Positions 1-7,683 of a DNA stretch of 37,477 bases are shown piece after piece; position 1 is the first letter of the stretch, and each line of letters begins with the position of its first letter. Source of the stretch: UMGS75 sp963648435 (GTDB lineage Bacteria > Bacillota_I > Bacilli_A > ML615J-28 > CAG-313). The stretch spans positions 1-37,477 of the forward strand of contig CAVJDT010000013.1 in NCBI GenBank assembly GCA_963648435.1. Reading direction: 5' to 3'. The translations under genes were made by a program, and so were the position numbers. The notes beneath the pieces are model-generated. The model was not told the DNA's origin and did no database searches. It saw only the letters and a list, made by a program, of their open reading frames with translations.

Positions 1-1158
1 TGGAATGATAAATATTACATAGCAGGTGTCTATAAAACATTTAGATATGAAAATCAAGACAATGAAAACATTTATAACCAAGATAAAGAAGATTCCAGCA
101 AAGCATTTGGAAATAGAAGTGAAGAAATAATATTTTATACTTCTGGTGGAAAATACGATACTAATTTAGCAATAGAGACATCAATTGGCACTGATAGAAA
201 TCAGTATAGATTTGTGACAGGGCATAAAAGAATACCATCAATAATGACTATGAATATATATGGTCCAATAAATATAGAATATTTTGATGATACAAATTGT
301 GGGGAATTATCACCAGATTTATATCCAAAAGACAATGAAATTTATATGTCCCTTTCATTATATAATAAAATATTTACTGAAGAACATACTTTAGAATATT
401 ATATAGGATATAGTAGAGAAAAGGTAATTAATTTACCAACATACATTAATGAAATAATTAATATTGAATTTAGTGAAAATAAAAAAAATGGTTCACCGGG
501 TAAAAGTATACAGTTAAATAATTTAGTAATAAAAGGAATTATTATAGACGATGTATCTAATGATTCCATTCTTGTATCACCAAGTGTTAAAGCAAAAATT
601 TCGGACTTTATGATTGATCAATCAATGGTAATTAAAACATCATCAATTGATAATCAGTATAAATTTCTTAAATCAATATACAAAAAATATGGATTGTATG
701 CCAATTACTGCTACACAACTAAATTAAAATTGTTAAATGATAACTTGGATACAGCTAGATTAATTTTTAAGGTGCTAATGCCAATAACAATAATTTTAAT
801 AGTTCTTATTAATACAATTGTTATTTCACAAATAGTAAAAGCTAAAGATAAGGAAAATGGGATACTAAGAGCAATAGGAATCAAAAAGAATTCAATATTA
901 AACATATATTTGATTCAAAGCATTATAATGATTATTATATCTTTTATCCTATCTTTAGTAATATCACAAATCTTTCTTCATCTTACTAATAAGAGTTTTA
1001 TTGGAGAATATTCTAAGACTTTTACAATAATTCTATTTAGATGGCAGTATGGAGTGATAATAATAGCAATTACTGTTCTTGCAAATTTAATAATTAGCTA
1101 TTGCTCTTTACATAGAGCTATAAATAAAAATCCAATTGATGTAATTAGATTAAGATAA
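1..1158 (+). CDS. FtsX-like ABC transporter permease, C-terminal part (5' truncated by window)
   Basis: The reading frame is open from base 1 to a TAA at 1156-1158, so the gene starts before the window; internal ATGs such as the one at 244 are not likely starts. The visible 385 residues begin with a hydrophilic region that would be the extracytoplasmic domain between transmembrane helices 1 and 2. A three-helix membrane module follows, with helices at roughly 780-840, 905-975 and 1045-1110. The stretch after the first helix (KDKENGILRAIGIKKNSI) matches the cytoplasmic coupling region of FtsX/MacB-type permeases, and the protein ends in the common NPIDVIRLR tail. Such permeases work with an ATPase partner, here presumably upstream and out of view, in peptide or lipid export or in antimicrobial peptide sensing. 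The substrate cannot be told. The family call is good and the function open. Confidence 0.82.
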   Translation, partial: WNDKYYIAGVYKTFRYENQDNENIYNQDKEDSSKAFGNRSEEIIFYTSGGKYDTNLAIETSIGTDRNQYRFVTGHKRIPSIMTMNIYGPINIEYFDDTNCGELSPDLYPKDNEIYMSLSLYNKIFTEEHTLEYYIGYSREKVINLPTYINEIINIEFSENKKNGSPGKSIQLNNLVIKGIIIDDVSNDSILVSPSVKAKISDFMIDQSMVIKTSSIDNQYKFLKSIYKKYGLYANYCYTTKLKLLNDNLDTARLIFKVLMPITIILIVLINTIVISQIVKAKDKENGILRAIGIKKNSILNIYLIQSIIMIIISFILSLVISQIFLHLTNKSFIGEYSKTFTIILFRWQYGVIIIAITVLANLIISYCSLHRAINKNPIDVIRLR

Positions 1159-1167
1159 AAAACTATC

Positions 1168-1201
1168 GAAAAGGCGAGTTCTATATTGAACTGCTTTTTC
1201 T
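1168..1201 (+). terminator. Rho-independent terminator after the permease gene
   Basis: The arm GAAAAGGCGAGTTC (1168-1181) pairs with GAACTGCTTTTTC (1188-1200) around a 6-base loop, with one bulged G and one mismatch or wobble. The 3' arm itself supplies the T run. It lies 10 bases after the permease stop and before the next promoter. Confidence 0.7.
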
Positions 1202-1261
1202 TATTTTCTTTCATAAATAAACTTTTATATCCTTTTTCAACCATAAAAGTCATATTTGTAG

Positions 1262-1310
1262 TATAATAATACAAAATAGATGTATAAAATAATATTAAAA
1301 GTAAAGGGGG
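1262..1310 (+). promoter_or_regulatory. Probable -10 box and Shine-Dalgarno for the nfu operon
   Basis: A consensus TATAAT lies at 1262-1267 and a strong purine SD (AAAGGGGG, 1303-1310) lies 10 bases before the nfu ATG. No convincing -35 hexamer is present at 16-18 bp, so the promoter rests on the -10 box and on the terminator just upstream. It would drive the co-directional run through tsaD. Confidence 0.45.
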
Positions 1311-1320
1311 AAAATTAAAT

Positions 1321-1566
1321 ATGACAGATGCTGAAATTATCAAATTAGTTAAAAAAACACTAAAAAAAGTAAGACCATACCTACAAGCTGATGGTGGGGA
1401 TGTTGACTTTGTTAAGTTTGAGGATGGTATTGTTTATGTTCGTTTATTGGGTGCATGTATTGGATGTGCATCAAGTGATGAAACTATTAAAGGCGGAATA
1501 GAGGCGTTACTACTTGAAGAAGTTCCTGGTGTAATTGGAGTTGAACAAGTAGAAGATGGTGAGTAA
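1321..1566 (+). CDS. Nfu-type iron-sulfur cluster scaffold protein (NifU C-terminal domain)
   Basis: This 81-residue protein is a stand-alone NifU C-terminal domain. Proteins of this type hold a transient Fe-S cluster and pass it to apo-enzymes in the cytoplasm. The pattern is diagnostic: LQADGGDV near residues 21-28 and the metal-binding CxxC pair C46/C49 within GACIGCASS, followed by the usual T-x-K-x-G-I-E helix. The length matches the short Bacillota versions (YutI class). It has a strong SD and is the first gene of the operon; the next gene starts one base after its stop. No other suf/isc genes are in the window, so the source of its cluster is not visible. Confidence 0.9.
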   Translation: MTDAEIIKLVKKTLKKVRPYLQADGGDVDFVKFEDGIVYVRLLGACIGCASSDETIKGGIEALLLEEVPGVIGVEQVEDGE

Positions 1567-1567
1567 C

Positions 1568-1903
1568 ATGAAACCTGGTGATATTGTACTTGCAAAAATA
1601 ACCAATATCTTAGGGTATGGTGCTTTCGCAAAAGTTGGTGAATATGATGGTCTTGTTCATATATCAGAGTTTTCAGATGGTTTTGTAAAAAAAATCACAG
1701 ATTTTGTTAATGTTGGCGAAGAAGTTAGACTACGTGTTATTGAAGTTGATGAAGAACATAAATTACTTAAACTAAGTTACAAACAATTACACAAGACAAG
1801 GGGAGTTAAGTGTAAAGTGCCTAGTTATGAAATAGGATTTAAAACTATCGAGGAAAACCTTGATAAATGGATTAGTGAATATAAGGGTGACCACAATGAA
1901 TAA
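1568..1903 (+). CDS. S1 RNA-binding domain protein (general stress protein 13 family)
   Basis: This small protein has 111 aa. Residues about 3-72 form one S1/OB-fold RNA-binding domain: the opening KPGDIVLAKITNI, the central GLVHISEFS and the closing LSYKQL are classic S1 elements. The remaining ~35 residues are basic, then acidic, without a known domain. An in-frame ATG lies 12 bases upstream (1556), but the GGTGAG Shine-Dalgarno at 1559-1564 is placed correctly only for the ATG at 1568. Single-S1 proteins of this type (B. subtilis YugI/GSP13) associate with ribosomes or RNA; the exact role is unclear. It sits between nfu and the thioredoxin-like lipoprotein, with an 8-base overlap into the latter, which suggests translational coupling. 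Confidence 0.85.
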   Translation: MKPGDIVLAKITNILGYGAFAKVGEYDGLVHISEFSDGFVKKITDFVNVGEEVRLRVIEVDEEHKLLKLSYKQLHKTRGVKCKVPSYEIGFKTIEENLDKWISEYKGDHNE

Positions 1904-2423
1904 AAAAATAATTATTTTAATGCTATTTTTATTTTGTATTACTTTTACATCTTGTAAACATAATAAAATATCCAAGGACTACCCATCATTAGAAGGTAAA
2001 AGCTCAATAATTCAATATACTTATGTTGACGATGTTATTAAAAAAATAAATGGCGATTATACGGGTATTATAATGTTTGGTTTTAAAAATTGCCCATGGT
2101 GCCAAGCCGCAATATCTTATGTTGATGAAATTGCAAAAGAAAAAGAATATGAAGAAGTTTTATATTTAGATATAAAAGATATGCGTGATAATACAGAATC
2201 AGCTAATCATGAAAAATATTTAAATATATATGAAAAAATTAAAGAAGAAATAGGTAATCCTGAAAAAATAATTGCACCAACAGTTATCGTGCTAAAAGAT
2301 GGCAAAATTACGGGATATCATGTTGCGACTGTCACATCGCATATAATTGTTGATGGTAATTTACCACCAATGACTGATGAACAAATTAACGAACTAAAAG
2401 AAATATATCGAAACATTTTTTAA
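1896..2423 (+). CDS. Thioredoxin-fold lipoprotein with CPWC active site
   Basis: The 175-residue product starts with MNKK, a hydrophobic stretch, and a cysteine at residue 20 in the context TFTSC, which fits a lipoprotein signal peptide; the protein is therefore predicted to be anchored outside the membrane. A redox CPWC motif (C66, C69) follows a beta strand, and a later IAPTVIVLKDG supplies the cis-proline loop of thioredoxin folds. The ATG at 1896, inside the end of the S1 gene, is preceded by GGGTGA and is preferred over an upstream in-frame ATG at 1860, which would put 12 non-signal residues before the signal peptide. The expected role is extracytoplasmic thiol-disulfide exchange. Its partners are not identifiable here. 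Confidence 0.8.
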   Translation: MNKKIIILMLFLFCITFTSCKHNKISKDYPSLEGKSSIIQYTYVDDVIKKINGDYTGIIMFGFKNCPWCQAAISYVDEIAKEKEYEEVLYLDIKDMRDNTESANHEKYLNIYEKIKEEIGNPEKIIAPTVIVLKDGKITGYHVATVTSHIIVDGNLPPMTDEQINELKEIYRNIF

Positions 2424-2460
2424 TGCATAAATAAAACATTATCATAATAAAATACTTTGG

Positions 2461-3132
2461 GTGATATTTATTAAAAAAAGAATAATTTTAATGATATGCA
2501 TTATAGGTATTTTATTTTTATTTTCCGTGGTTATACCACTTGTAAGTGCCACCAAAAAACAAACGTCACTATGCATATATATAGATCCAGGACATGGTGG
2601 TTATGATGGCGGATGTACCAGTAAAGATAAACAAACATTAGAAAAGGATATAACATTAAATGTTAGTTTATGCTTAGCAAGCTATTTAAGACAAAGCGGA
2701 TATATTGTAAAACTTACTAGAGAAACGGATGTTTCCTTAAATGAAGTAAAAAGAGAAGATATATATAAAAGAGTTAAAATGATTAATGATTCAAAGGCAA
2801 ATTTATATATATCTATTCATGCTAATGCTTATCCATCTACTTATGCAAAAGGTGCACAAGTGTTTTATCAAATAGGAAAAGAAGAAAACAAAATGCTTGC
2901 AGAAAGCATAATGAAAGAACTTAAATCGTTTGATCCTACAAATAAAAGAGAAGCATTAACAATTAAAGATAAATATTTAGTTGATAACGTTAAAGTGCCA
3001 GGCTGTTTAGTAGAAATAGGATTCTTGAGTAATCAAGAAGAACTAGAAAATCTAGTTAATCCAACGTATCAAGCAAACCTTGCATTAACGCTATATATAG
3101 GGATTCAAGAATACTTAGATTATATAAAATAG
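2461..3132 (+). CDS. cwlD: N-acetylmuramoyl-L-alanine amidase, CwlD-like (Amidase_3)
   Basis: This is a zinc amidase that cleaves the bond between MurNAc and the stem peptide of peptidoglycan. Residues 7-30 form a signal anchor and the rest is one Amidase_3 domain. The zinc set is complete: H45 in DPGHGG, E61, H120 in SIHAN, and the catalytic glutamate E185 in VEIGFLSN. At 223 aa it has no extra wall-binding domain, as in CwlD. CwlD proper acts on spore cortex, but no sporulation gene is visible here, so a vegetative role is possible and the symbol is by similarity. The start is uncertain: GTG at 2461 has no good Shine-Dalgarno, whereas GGGTGAT overlaps it and would suit a start a few codons later, where only a rare ATT (2470) is in frame. 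Confidence 0.85.
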   Translation: MIFIKKRIILMICIIGILFLFSVVIPLVSATKKQTSLCIYIDPGHGGYDGGCTSKDKQTLEKDITLNVSLCLASYLRQSGYIVKLTRETDVSLNEVKREDIYKRVKMINDSKANLYISIHANAYPSTYAKGAQVFYQIGKEENKMLAESIMKELKSFDPTNKREALTIKDKYLVDNVKVPGCLVEIGFLSNQEELENLVNPTYQANLALTLYIGIQEYLDYIK

Positions 3133-3147
3133 AAATGGAGTCATAAT

Positions 3148-3627
3148 ATGGAACAAATTATGATAAGAATAAAAGACGAAGAATCAATGATAAAACTCGG
3201 AGAATTACTAGCTGATTATGCTTACCCTAATTTAGTAATTGCCCTTGTTGGTGACCTTGGAGCTGGCAAAACAACCCTAACTAAAGGAATTGGAAAAGCT
3301 TTAGGCGTAAAACGTATAATCAATAGTCCTACTTTTACCATTATGAAAGTATATGAAACAACAAATGAAAAAATAAAAAAACTATACCATTTAGATGTAT
3401 ATCGTATTACTAATAGTGAAGATGACTTCGAACTTGAAGAATACTTTTATTTAGATGGACTTGCTGTAATTGAATGGGCTCATATTATTCAAGATATGTT
3501 GCCTAAAAATACTTGGGAAATAGAAATAATTGATTTAGGTGAAGACACTAGACAAGTAACGATAAAAGCAAGTTCAGAATTAATAAACAAACTAGGAGAT
3601 GGACAATATGAAATTATTCATAGATAG
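3148..3627 (+). CDS. tsaE: tRNA t6A37 biosynthesis ATPase TsaE
   Basis: TsaE is the P-loop ATPase that, with TsaB and TsaD, transfers the threonylcarbamoyl group to A37 of ANN-decoding tRNAs. The 159-residue protein has the Walker A motif GDLGAGKT at residues 35-42 and the family block NSPTFTIMKVYE, followed by LYHLDVYRI and the VIEWAH segment. Length and order match YjeE. The gene starts 15 bases after cwlD with an AATGGAG ribosome site and overlaps tsaB by 20 bases, so it belongs to a translationally coupled t6A cluster. Confidence 0.95.
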   Translation: MEQIMIRIKDEESMIKLGELLADYAYPNLVIALVGDLGAGKTTLTKGIGKALGVKRIINSPTFTIMKVYETTNEKIKKLYHLDVYRITNSEDDFELEEYFYLDGLAVIEWAHIIQDMLPKNTWEIEIIDLGEDTRQVTIKASSELINKLGDGQYEIIHR

Positions 3628-4198
3628 TGCTACTAATTACTTATATTTGGCAGTCGTAAATGATGATAATACTGAAGCATACGCATTTACAAGAATGGGT
3701 AAAAATGATCATTCTGAAACATTAACTAACTTTTTAGATGACTTCTTAAAAAGTTATAATATTAAGATAGAAGATATCACAGAAATATATGTAGGTAGAG
3801 GTCCTGGTTCATATACTGGCTTAAGAATAGCAGGAACCGTAGGTAAAGTATTTGCTTTTATTAAGAATCTTCCTTTCTATAGTTTTTCATCTTTAGACTT
3901 AATTGCTTCTAAGCATTTAAGTAGCGATGGAAAATATAAAGCTTTAATTAAAGCTAAAAAGAATTATAGTTACCTAAAAACTTACACGGTAAAAGGAACA
4001 ATAAAAGTAGATCAAGAAGATACTTTCCTATCAGATGATGAACTTTCTAAGTATGATGACTATCAACCAATAGTAGTTGATGATAACACTTTTACAAATG
4101 GTGAAAAAATGGCTTTAAATATTCTTAAATATAAAATGTATAAAGAAGAAAATAAATATGATTATGTTCCAAACTATTTAAGAAGTGAACTATCATGA
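3608..4198 (+). CDS. tsaB: tRNA t6A37 biosynthesis protein TsaB
   Basis: TsaB is the inactive ASKHA-fold partner of TsaD and scaffolds the t6A complex. The 196-residue protein opens with LFIDSATNYLYLAV and has the family signature GRGPGSYTGLRIAGTVGK. The ATG at 3608 is chosen over the one at 3599 because AGGAG at 3594-3598 would have zero spacing to 3599 and nine bases to 3608. The coding end overlaps rimI as ATGA at 4195-4198. The C-terminal half is poorly conserved, as is usual for TsaB. Confidence 0.92.
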   Translation: MKLFIDSATNYLYLAVVNDDNTEAYAFTRMGKNDHSETLTNFLDDFLKSYNIKIEDITEIYVGRGPGSYTGLRIAGTVGKVFAFIKNLPFYSFSSLDLIASKHLSSDGKYKALIKAKKNYSYLKTYTVKGTIKVDQEDTFLSDDELSKYDDYQPIVVDDNTFTNGEKMALNILKYKMYKEENKYDYVPNYLRSELS

Positions 4199-4626
4199 TT
4201 AGAAAACTAGAAGAAAAAGACATAACAAAAATAGTAGAATTAGAAGAAAAAATATTTGGTGAAACTTTAGGAGTCGAAATGTTTCACAGTGAACTTTCAA
4301 ACCCCATAGTATGGTTTAGGGTGATCGAAAATGAAAACCAAGTAATCGGTTATATTGGTGGATACTTTTACGATGGTGTAGGTGAAATCATTAATTTTTT
4401 AATTGATGATATATATCAAAGAAAAGGATATGGAACACTTCTTTTTAATAGTTTAATTGAAGAAGCACGTGCTGCAGGTATTAAGCAAATAACCCTTGAA
4501 GTAAAAGAAACAAATATTAAAGGTATTAACTTCTATACTAAAAACGAATTTAAACAAATATCAGTTAGAAAGCATTACTATAAAGATGGGGAAAATGCCC
4601 TAGTAATGATGAAGGAAATAAAATGA
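4195..4626 (+). CDS. rimI: Ribosomal protein alanine N-acetyltransferase, RimI-type GNAT
   Basis: The 143-residue protein is a single GNAT domain that transfers acetyl from acetyl-CoA, classically to the N-terminal alanine of ribosomal protein S18. The acetyl-CoA site is clear in YQRKGYGTLLFNSLIEEA, followed by ITLEVKETNIKGINFYTKNEF, trimmed here to the known beta4-beta5 pattern. It overlaps tsaB and tsaD by four bases each (ATGA junctions). The placement between tsaB and tsaD is the standard Bacillota order and supports RimI over a generic acetyltransferase. The actual substrate is inferred. Confidence 0.88.
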   Translation: MIRKLEEKDITKIVELEEKIFGETLGVEMFHSELSNPIVWFRVIENENQVIGYIGGYFYDGVGEIINFLIDDIYQRKGYGTLLFNSLIEEARAAGIKQITLEVKETNIKGINFYTKNEFKQISVRKHYYKDGENALVMMKEIK

Positions 4627-5576
4627 AAATATTAGGAATAGAATCAAGCTGCGATGAAACTAGTGTAGCGATAGTTGAAGATGGGAAAAAGGTATTAAGT
4701 AATGTTATATACACCCAAATAGAAATTCACAAACAATATGGCGGGGTTGTTCCTGAAGTTGCAAGTAGACATCACATTGAAAAAATTACATATGTCATAG
4801 ATCAAGCTCTAAAAGAAGCAGGACTAACATTAGATGAAATAGATAAGATTGCGGTTACTGCTGAACCAGGTTTAATAGGTTCATTAATGGTTGGAATAAA
4901 TGCGGCCAAAACCATTGGACTTGTTTTTCATAAACCAGTAATTATGGTAAATCATATTCATGGGCATATATATGCAAACTACCTTGAGTCTGATTTTACT
5001 TTTCCTCTTCTTGCTTTAGTTGTATCAGGTGGACATACTGAACTAGTGTTAATGAAAGATCACTATGAGTTTGAAGTATTAGGTGAAACACTAGATGATG
5101 CTGTTGGTGAGGCATACGATAAAATTGCAAGAGTTGTTGAAGTTGGTTACCCTGGTGGACCTATCATTGATAAAATGGCAGCAGAGGGTGAAGCAACATA
5201 TGAACTACCACGCGTAAAACTAAGTAAAGACAGCTATGATTTTAGCTTTTCAGGTCTAAAGTCAGCTGTTATAAACTTACATCATAAAGCAGAACAAAAA
5301 GGTGAAACTCTAAATTACAATAATCTTGCGGCTAGTTTCCAAGCCTCTGTTGTTGATGTACTTTGCATGAAAACTAAAAAAGCAGCTTTAGAATATGGCG
5401 TAAAACAAGTAATCATTGCTGGTGGTGTAGCTGCAAACAAAGGATTAAGAAAAAGAATGCAAGAAGAAATGGATAAACTTGGAATTAAACTAACCGTTCC
5501 AAAATTCAAATATTGTACTGACAATGCAGCAATGATAGCAGTTGCTGGATACTTTAAAGATAAAACAGGAAAATAG
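4623..5576 (+). CDS. tsaD: tRNA N6-adenosine threonylcarbamoyltransferase TsaD
   Basis: TsaD catalyses transfer of the threonylcarbamoyl moiety from threonylcarbamoyl-AMP to tRNA A37. The 317-residue protein begins MKILGIESSCDETSVA, carries the metal ligands H111 and H115 in NHIHGH, the VSGGHTEL phosphate loop, and the AGGVAANKGLR segment near the C-terminus. It is about 20 residues shorter than E. coli TsaD, mostly at the C-terminal end, with all motifs retained. It is the last gene of the operon. TsaC/Sua5, which makes the activated substrate, is not in the window. Confidence 0.96.
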   Translation: MKILGIESSCDETSVAIVEDGKKVLSNVIYTQIEIHKQYGGVVPEVASRHHIEKITYVIDQALKEAGLTLDEIDKIAVTAEPGLIGSLMVGINAAKTIGLVFHKPVIMVNHIHGHIYANYLESDFTFPLLALVVSGGHTELVLMKDHYEFEVLGETLDDAVGEAYDKIARVVEVGYPGGPIIDKMAAEGEATYELPRVKLSKDSYDFSFSGLKSAVINLHHKAEQKGETLNYNNLAASFQASVVDVLCMKTKKAALEYGVKQVIIAGGVAANKGLRKRMQEEMDKLGIKLTVPKFKYCTDNAAMIAVAGYFKDKTGK

Positions 5577-5604
5577 TATATATAAATTTAATAATAAAAA
5601 TTCA

Positions 5605-5657
5605 AAAATGTTACTTTTGAACTAACCAAACAAGTGCTAGTCTGAAAGTAACATTTT
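5605..5657 (+). terminator. Long stem-loop after tsaD, probable terminator
   Basis: Thirteen perfect base pairs join AAAATGTTACTTT (5605-5617) to AAAGTAACATTTT (5645-5657). Four more pairs (ACTA/TAGT) lie inside, after two wobbles and a mismatch. The 3' arm ends in TTTT and is followed by AATTTAT, so termination is plausible in either direction. It is the first structure after the tsa operon. Confidence 0.6.
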
Positions 5658-5723
5658 AATTTATAATTAGAAAAATGGAAAAATAAAAATTACCGTTATC
5701 GGAAATAATTTGCACTAAATTAT

Positions 5724-5772
5724 TTGACATATTTCCAACAATGGTATATAATGATAAAAGTTAAAGCGGAGG
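5724..5772 (+). promoter_or_regulatory. Full-consensus sigma-A promoter and SD of a dead HTH gene
   Basis: TTGACA at 5724-5729 and TATAAT at 5747-5752 are both perfect consensus with an ideal 17-bp spacer. GCGGAGG at 5766-5772 is a strong Shine-Dalgarno, nine bases before an ATG at 5782. It drives only the short broken reading frame described next, so an apparently strong promoter has outlived its gene. Confidence 0.85.
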
Positions 5773-5781
5773 TAAGTTGTG

Positions 5782-5918
5782 ATGTTTGTATCAGTCAAAG
5801 AAATTGCGAAAAATGGAATGTTTCAGATAGAATGGTTAGATTATTTCAAGATTGAATATTAGAGTATAAAGTAGATAGACAAATAGCACTATTACAAATT
5901 AATGGTCAAACAAAATGA
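5782..5918 (+). pseudogene. Remnant of a small HTH (excisionase/MerR-like) DNA-binding protein
   Basis: The intact frame from the ATG gives only 26 codons, ending TAG at 5860-5862; it starts MFVSVKEIAKN. Shifting frame after the A run at about 5809-5813 gives KKWNVSDRMVRLFQD. Together the pieces read VSVKEIAKKWNVSDRMVR, the first helix-turn-helix of a very common small Bacillota regulator family. A one-base loss in the A run therefore explains the break. In the shifted frame a TGA at 5853-5855 follows, and the reading then continues to 5918 without recognisable family sequence, so the C-terminal half is decayed or deleted. Promoter, ribosome site and terminator are all intact around it. The 26-residue peptide could still be made, but nothing suggests that it functions. 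Confidence 0.7.
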
Positions 5919-5953
5919 ATTGAGTAAATTTTAGATACTTAAAAACAAACAAG

Positions 5954-5987
5954 AACTTTATCGATGATTAAAACGGTAAAGTTTTTT
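5954..5987 (+). terminator. Rho-independent terminator of the HTH remnant
   Basis: AACTTTATCG (5954-5963) pairs with CGGTAAAGTT (5974-5983) with one G-T wobble, a 10-base loop and a run of six T (5982-5987). It closes the small transcription unit that begins at 5724. Confidence 0.85.
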
Positions 5988-6129
5988 ATACTTTAATAAT
6001 ATTTTATCACTAAAGATAATAAGCTTCAAGAGATATGACTATATTTAAGTCAAATTATTTAAGATAACTCCTTTAATTAATATGATTTAATTTGATTATA
6101 TTTCCTGCAAATAGATTAATTATCTATAA

Positions 6130-6791
6130 TACAAGGATTTTATTTACGAGCGACCATTTTCGGAAAAAGATAATTATATAATTGATTTAATTTTAGAATA
6201 TGCTGAAAAAATAGAAAACTTCAATATTAAACTGGGAGTGTTATATAGTCTAGGAGTTCCTGGATTTGATGATGCAATACCATATTTATGTGATTTATTT
6301 GAAAAGTATGTTGCAAACAATTACAATGAACCAACAGATGAAATATATATGCAACAATTGGGTAACATTATATTTGATATAAAAAGTGTAAAATATAAAG
6401 AATTGTATAAAAAAATAATTAATTCTAAAATTTGTCCTTCTTCTGCCATATTCATTGAATTAATAGATGAACTAAAAATTAGTGATTTTGATGATGACAT
6501 ATTGAAAGTAATATATAGAAAAATGTAATTCCTAATCAGTGGTTAGGCTCAGTAAGTGAAACTGATAAATATTGGTGTTCAGAAATAGCATTAATCTATA
6601 TTTTAAATAGGAAAGATGATAAATACGATTATTTAATAGAAGTTTTTAAGTCTCCTGAAAAATTAGAGTGGATATCATTTGTGGAATCATCTGATAAGCA
6701 GACAAACTATAAGACATGCTATAATAGATATAAGAAAATAGCTTCAAATGCTGAAAAATATAAAAGTATTAAGAAAAAATTAAACCTTTAA
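6130..6791 (+). pseudogene. Frameshifted helical-repeat (HEAT-like) protein gene
   Basis: Two reading frames join into one protein. Frame one is open from 6130 (stop at 6127-6129) to TAA at 6526-6528. It holds IDLILEYAEKIENFNIK and GVLYSLGVPGFDDAIPYLC, short paired helices of the sort seen in HEAT-repeat proteins. Frame two runs from before 6531 to TAA at 6789-6791 and holds NQWLGSVSETDKYWCSEIAL, with clear coding character. A single-base indel near 6505-6530 connects them. No ATG opens frame one; the first candidate is a GTG at 6238 preceded by CTGGGA, which would cut off about 36 coding-like residues, so the 5' end also seems lost. Relatives of this shape are often immunity-type or unknown proteins; the function is not assigned. 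A sequencing error at the indel cannot be excluded. Confidence 0.6.
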
Positions 6792-6860
6792 TATACTAAA
6801 AACTAATATATCTAACTTTAATCAGTATTAAAATAGAATTAAAAAGAAGAGGTTTATAAA

Positions 6861-7424
6861 ATGGAAAACATTCAAAATAATATTACTTTAATAAATGATT
6901 TAGCTGAAAAGTATGCTAATTGTCTGGATAACTATGATGAAATAGTTAAGAACTGTAAAAATGTAGTATTTACAAAAGATAATAAATCTTCGTTATCTTT
7001 ATATGGGATGTTTATTCCAGATGATAAAATGACCATCCTTACTTGCAAGTATGAAGGTAGAATTATAAAGGACGAGTCAAAGAGAGATTTCAAATATTAT
7101 TTTGATAATAATAATCGTATAATAATGACAGAAAGATATTCAGAAGGATCTATAATAGATATATTATTCTATTACTATTATGATGATCATATTGATATTG
7201 TTAGATATTCACCTAACAAAAATAAAGTTATAGTTGTTGATAGAATAGAATATGTTGATGGTAAAATATCAAGATTTATAGAATCACATGATTTATATTT
7301 TGAAGTGAGTTATGAAGAATTAATTTTTAATAAAGATGATGATACAACAGTACAACAAAACGGTTATTGGGATATACTTGGAATGAAAAAATTTCGCACT
7401 AAAAGTATACAAATAAGAAAATAA
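6861..7424 (+). CDS. Orphan hypothetical protein, 187 aa, intact
   Basis: I do not recognise the family. The gene has a good ribosome site (AAGAAGAGG, 6846-6853) before ATG 6861, and its own terminator follows. The product is soluble: no signal peptide and no membrane helix. Residues 1-35 look helical (NITLINDLAEKYANCLDNYD). The rest is rich in alternating hydrophobic and charged residues with many Tyr, Asp and Asn (for example IIDILFYYYYDDHIDIVRY), which suggests a beta-rich domain. It contains DNNNRIIMTERYSEGS and a closing NGYWDILGMKKFRTKSI. It lies in the decayed patch next to a broken helical-repeat gene, a setting typical of cargo such as immunity proteins. That role is only a guess. 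Confidence 0.65.
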   Translation: MENIQNNITLINDLAEKYANCLDNYDEIVKNCKNVVFTKDNKSSLSLYGMFIPDDKMTILTCKYEGRIIKDESKRDFKYYFDNNNRIIMTERYSEGSIIDILFYYYYDDHIDIVRYSPNKNKVIVVDRIEYVDGKISRFIESHDLYFEVSYEELIFNKDDDTTVQQNGYWDILGMKKFRTKSIQIRK

Positions 7425-7467
7425 TAATTAAGAAAAATTAAAAAACGTAACAATATTTATACAATTA

Positions 7468-7503
7468 AAACTCTCTTTGGTTTAATAACTAAAGGGAGTT
7501 TTA
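7468..7503 (+). terminator. Rho-independent terminator after the 187-aa orphan
   Basis: AAACTCTCTTTGG (7468-7480) pairs with CTAAAGGGAGTTT (7489-7501) through 13 pairs including two G-T wobbles, with an 8-base loop and T-rich 3' end. Confidence 0.85.
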
Positions 7504-7683
7504 AATATAATAAAAATTAACTACAACTAAATGATGTTTCAATTAACTAGTGATTGGTAGAAAAACATCAAATAGGGCGTTGTTGCTAGTAATAGTTCAG
7601 TATATTATATAGTAAATTGTATTAGGCTTTAATATGGAAAAAAATATCAAAGTGTTTGAAATGAAAAAAAAACGTAAGTGTGT
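7504..7683 (+). other. Non-coding upstream region of the decarboxylase operon
   Basis: No gene is seen. It holds one possible stem-loop: TGATGTTT (7532-7539) pairs with AAACATCA (7563-7570), with CAAT/ATTG possibly pairing inside. The TAAATGATGT part (7528-7537) is also complementary to ACATCATTTA further down the leader (about 7754-7763), which could allow alternative pairing if both were transcribed. No known riboswitch class is recognised. Confidence 0.35.
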
